In this document: positions 32,746 through 34,480 of the stretch, one piece after another | Layout: every line of letters begins with the position of its first letter | Position numbering within the stretch: the stretch's first letter is position 1 | Assembly (NCBI GenBank): GCA_016839845.1 | Contig: JAEOTL010000336.1 | Coordinates: 1-34,480, forward strand | Length of the DNA: 34,480 bases | Direction of reading: 5' to 3' | From: Promethearchaeota archaeon | Lineage (GTDB): Archaea; Asgardarchaeota; Lokiarchaeia; Sigynarchaeales; SOKP01 | Translations under genes and position numbers: made by a program | Notes under the pieces: generated by a model | Seen by the model: only the letters and a program-made list of their open reading frames with translations | Told to the model about the DNA's origin: nothing | Database searches by the model: none

Positions 32746-33972
32746 TTAGATTTTTAGAAGTGCTTTCGCGCTTTTTTGCCACTCTATTACCTTTTTTGGA
32801 GAGATCCCACTGATTTTTGAGGACAATTCTTCTGGATCAGCTCCTAACAAGCCTGAGACTGACGTGATGCCCTCGCCTTCTAAATTCTCGGCCGTTCCTT
32901 TTCCAATTCCTTTAACATGAATTAACGACATATCATCTAAATTTTCAGTGTTATCTTGACTATTCCCAGAATCTTCATAGAGGGTTTCAAACTCAAGTTC
33001 TACTCCTTTTGAATTAGGGATATCCACTTGATCTGTGTCAGCGACTCCTAATCCTGTGATAAAGAACTCGGCTTCCTCTGGGGGGAGATCAGGGGCATCA
33101 ACTATAATTGCTCTTCGTTTAAGTGAGTTATTTGATGAAAATCCCTTGGTCTTAAACATAATACGAAAATGACAGCCATGAGCAACGATATTTCCTCCAA
33201 TAGCATCATTAGAAGAGAACATCCCCATCATTCGCGTTGCAACTTGATTGGTAAGTAATACTGCACAGTTATAAGTTTCTGCAATTCGACTTAATACATG
33301 GATCATATTATTAAGCACTGCTTGGCGAGGAGCAAGTTTTCCAATGCCCACAAATTCTGCTCGTAATAGTGCCATTAAGCTATCAACAATTATCAAACGT
33401 ACTTTTCGAGTTTTGCAAAGAATCTCTGCTTTCTGAATCATTTGAGCTTGGTGATCACTTGAATAGATTCGAGCGTGAAAAATATTCGATAATACTGTGC
33501 TCGGGTTTAGTTCAAACCTCTTTGCGATCCTTTTAATTTTTTCTTTTGAAAACGTATTTTCTGTATCAATATATACTACTGCCCCGTTAACCCCACCTTT
33601 TCTTTCTGGTAATTGAACTGTAACTGCAATGGTATGCGCCAGTGCTGTTTTACCTGATTTGAAGGGACCATAGACTTCCGTTAATTTGCCTGTTTGTAAC
33701 CCACCTCCTAAAATCCGGTTTAATTCTGCTGAACCTGTTTGGATGTAATCCACATTTTCACTAATGGTTGCTGCCGCAACAAATTCCGACATTCCAAGGG
33801 CATTCCTTGCATTCCAAATTAATTTCTTCGCTGTTTTATCACCTAATCCATCTATCTCTGCCACTGTTGGACTAGGGCTCATTGCTAATGCTTCAGCTGT
33901 ACTTATACCATTTTCTTGAAGCAACTTTATTTGGCGTGCGTTAATTCCTTTAATTTGACTTAGATCCGCCAT
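32746..33972 (-). CDS. radA: RadA recombinase with an extra C-terminal helix-hairpin-helix domain
   Basis: 408 residues versus about 320-350 for common RadA. N-terminal HhH domain: IKGINARQIKLLQENGISTA (residues 7-26), then IDGLGDKTAKKLIWNAR. Polymerisation motif FVAA at 64-67. ATPase core: Walker A GPFKSGKT (102-109), replacing the usual GEFGSGKT, Walker B LIIVDS (193-198), L2 region MFSSNDAIGGNIVAHGC. After a linker (about 325-347) a second HhH domain begins IHVKGIGKGTAENLEGEGIT (351-370) and ends at the C-terminus; it aligns with the N-terminal one. RadA forms filaments on ssDNA for strand exchange. AGGTGATG lies 10 nt before the ATG and a TATA (TTTAAATA, about 34032-34039) gives a short leader. 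Confidence 0.94.
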   Translation of the reverse strand: MADLSQIKGINARQIKLLQENGISTAEALAMSPSPTVAEIDGLGDKTAKKLIWNARNALGMSEFVAAATISENVDYIQTGSAELNRILGGGLQTGKLTEVYGPFKSGKTALAHTIAVTVQLPERKGGVNGAVVYIDTENTFSKEKIKRIAKRFELNPSTVLSNIFHARIYSSDHQAQMIQKAEILCKTRKVRLIIVDSLMALLRAEFVGIGKLAPRQAVLNNMIHVLSRIAETYNCAVLLTNQVATRMMGMFSSNDAIGGNIVAHGCHFRIMFKTKGFSSNNSLKRRAIIVDAPDLPPEEAEFFITGLGVADTDQVDIPNSKGVELEFETLYEDSGNSQDNTENLDDMSLIHVKGIGKGTAENLEGEGITSVSGLLGADPEELSSKISGISPKKVIEWQKSAKALLKI

Positions 33973-34067
33973 TATTTTTTAACATCACCTTCATTTAATT
34001 ATTAGTTACAGACTAAGTGAAATGTTATTATTTAAAGAAAAAAAGGTCAAAAATACAAACAATGAAA

Positions 34068-34445
34068 TTATTCTTCTAAGATAGTATCTAATATAGTGAT
34101 ATATTGTTTGGGAGTTACCCCATGAAGAAGCGCTCGATGAAGTACCTTAACATTCAATTTCTCAACAGATACTTGAGAACCCGAAGAATGTACCTCATCA
34201 ATTAATTTTCTTAATACCGTTTCCACATCAAATTTTGCATCCTCTTTCTTTCCAAAGAAACCACCAAAAGCTAAAAAAAGATTTGCCATAAGCTCTAAGT
34301 CTTCTTGGGAATTATTGGTATGGCAAGCCGGACAAACAATCCCGAAATGGAGGCTTTCTTGAAAGATAGATGCTCTCTCTGTAATTTTTTTATGACAAAT
34401 ACTGCAATAAAGAGAATGATGTGGTTTTTTAGAATCTACAATCAT
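34068..34445 (-). CDS. Zinc-ribbon protein, unknown
   Basis: 125 residues. The N-terminus has two CxxC knuckles 20 residues apart (SLYCSICHKKITERASIF, then IVCPACH), so one zinc site is likely. The rest is helical (LELMANLFLAFGGFF, VETVLRKLIDEVHSS, VLHRALLHGVTPKQYITILD). No family recognised. GAGG lies about 5 nt before the ATG. It lies upstream of radA in the same direction with a 95-bp gap that holds the radA promoter, so it is probably a separate unit. Confidence 0.7.
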   Translation of the reverse strand: MIVDSKKPHHSLYCSICHKKITERASIFQESLHFGIVCPACHTNNSQEDLELMANLFLAFGGFFGKKEDAKFDVETVLRKLIDEVHSSGSQVSVEKLNVKVLHRALLHGVTPKQYITILDTILEE

Positions 34446-34480
34446 ACTTCCTCTTCTTCCCCATTCTATTTAAATGAAAA

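Noticed and set aside
1..34480. tRNA, rRNA, CRISPR array, insertion sequence or attachment site
   Set aside because: Reading the spacers showed no cloverleaf-like sequence, no regularly spaced direct repeats and no transposase; a covariance-model scan would be needed to exclude small ncRNAs.

Overview
The window looks like a stretch of Asgard (Lokiarchaeia-like) archaeal chromosome. It is AT-rich and densely coded. It carries archaeal-type information genes: eL18, uL13, Fe-S RNA polymerase subunit D, a group II chaperonin, TrmI, archaeal TrpRS, RadA, an RPA-like protein and a FEN1-family nuclease. It also carries an unusual number of eukaryote-like small GTPase and roadblock proteins. Many genes are preceded by an archaeal TATA box (TTTAAATA or TTTATAAA) about 25 bp upstream of a leaderless or short-leader start. 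Others have GGTGAT- or GGAGG-type ribosome binding sites. I see no rRNA, tRNA, CRISPR array, insertion sequence or prophage.

Layout. 1-1652 (minus): end of a ribosomal protein/RNA polymerase operon (rpoD, eL18, uL13 cut by the window edge). 1798-4228 (minus): glyA and a coiled-coil protein. 4402-7499: trmI, a small basic protein, a degenerate GTPase-like protein coupled to a YjbQ-family gene, and a small helical protein. 7797-10922: a Rag/Gtr-like GTPase, trpS, hisI and an Lrp/AsnC regulator. 11135-15453: thermosome, GTP-type PEP carboxykinase, and a convergent GTPase with a C-terminal extension that seems to start on AUU. 15454-15953: a 500-bp gene-free region with several inverted repeats. 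15954-23123: hdrA (tandem HdrA with MvhD fusion), hdrC, hdrB, metV, metF, then an Lrp/AsnC regulator. 23258-24431: a membrane protein and an 84-residue zinc-ribbon protein. 24488-28021 (minus): RPA-like OB protein, roadblock (MglB-like), MglA-like GTPase and a protein of unknown function. 28117-30380 (minus): an unknown protein, a divergent FEN1-family protein and a second 84-residue zinc-ribbon paralogue. 30640-32673: small membrane proteins, a topoisomerase-type zinc-ribbon protein and a membrane-anchored surface protein. 32746-34445 (minus): RadA with an extra C-terminal helix-hairpin-helix domain, and a zinc-ribbon protein.

How the genes may work together. The Hdr-MetVF cluster reads as one soluble electron-transfer module feeding or draining methylene-tetrahydrofolate reductase, the methyl-branch step of the Wood-Ljungdahl pathway. 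It resembles the HdrABC-MvhD-MetVF complex described for the acetogen Moorella, but HdrA is doubled and MvhD is fused on. GlyA in the same window also handles C1 units. Four GTPase-fold proteins (5772, 7797, 14773 and 25778) and two roadblock-type modules lie within 22 kb. The most intriguing are the MglA/MglB-like pair encoded between an RPA-like gene and an unrecognised 418-residue protein, and the Rag-like protein that carries its own C-terminal domain. The best candidates for undescribed biology are that RPA-roadblock-GTPase-unknown cluster, the pseudo-GTPase/YjbQ pair, the FEN1-like protein with one catalytic glutamate replaced by serine, and RadA with duplicated helix-hairpin-helix domains.
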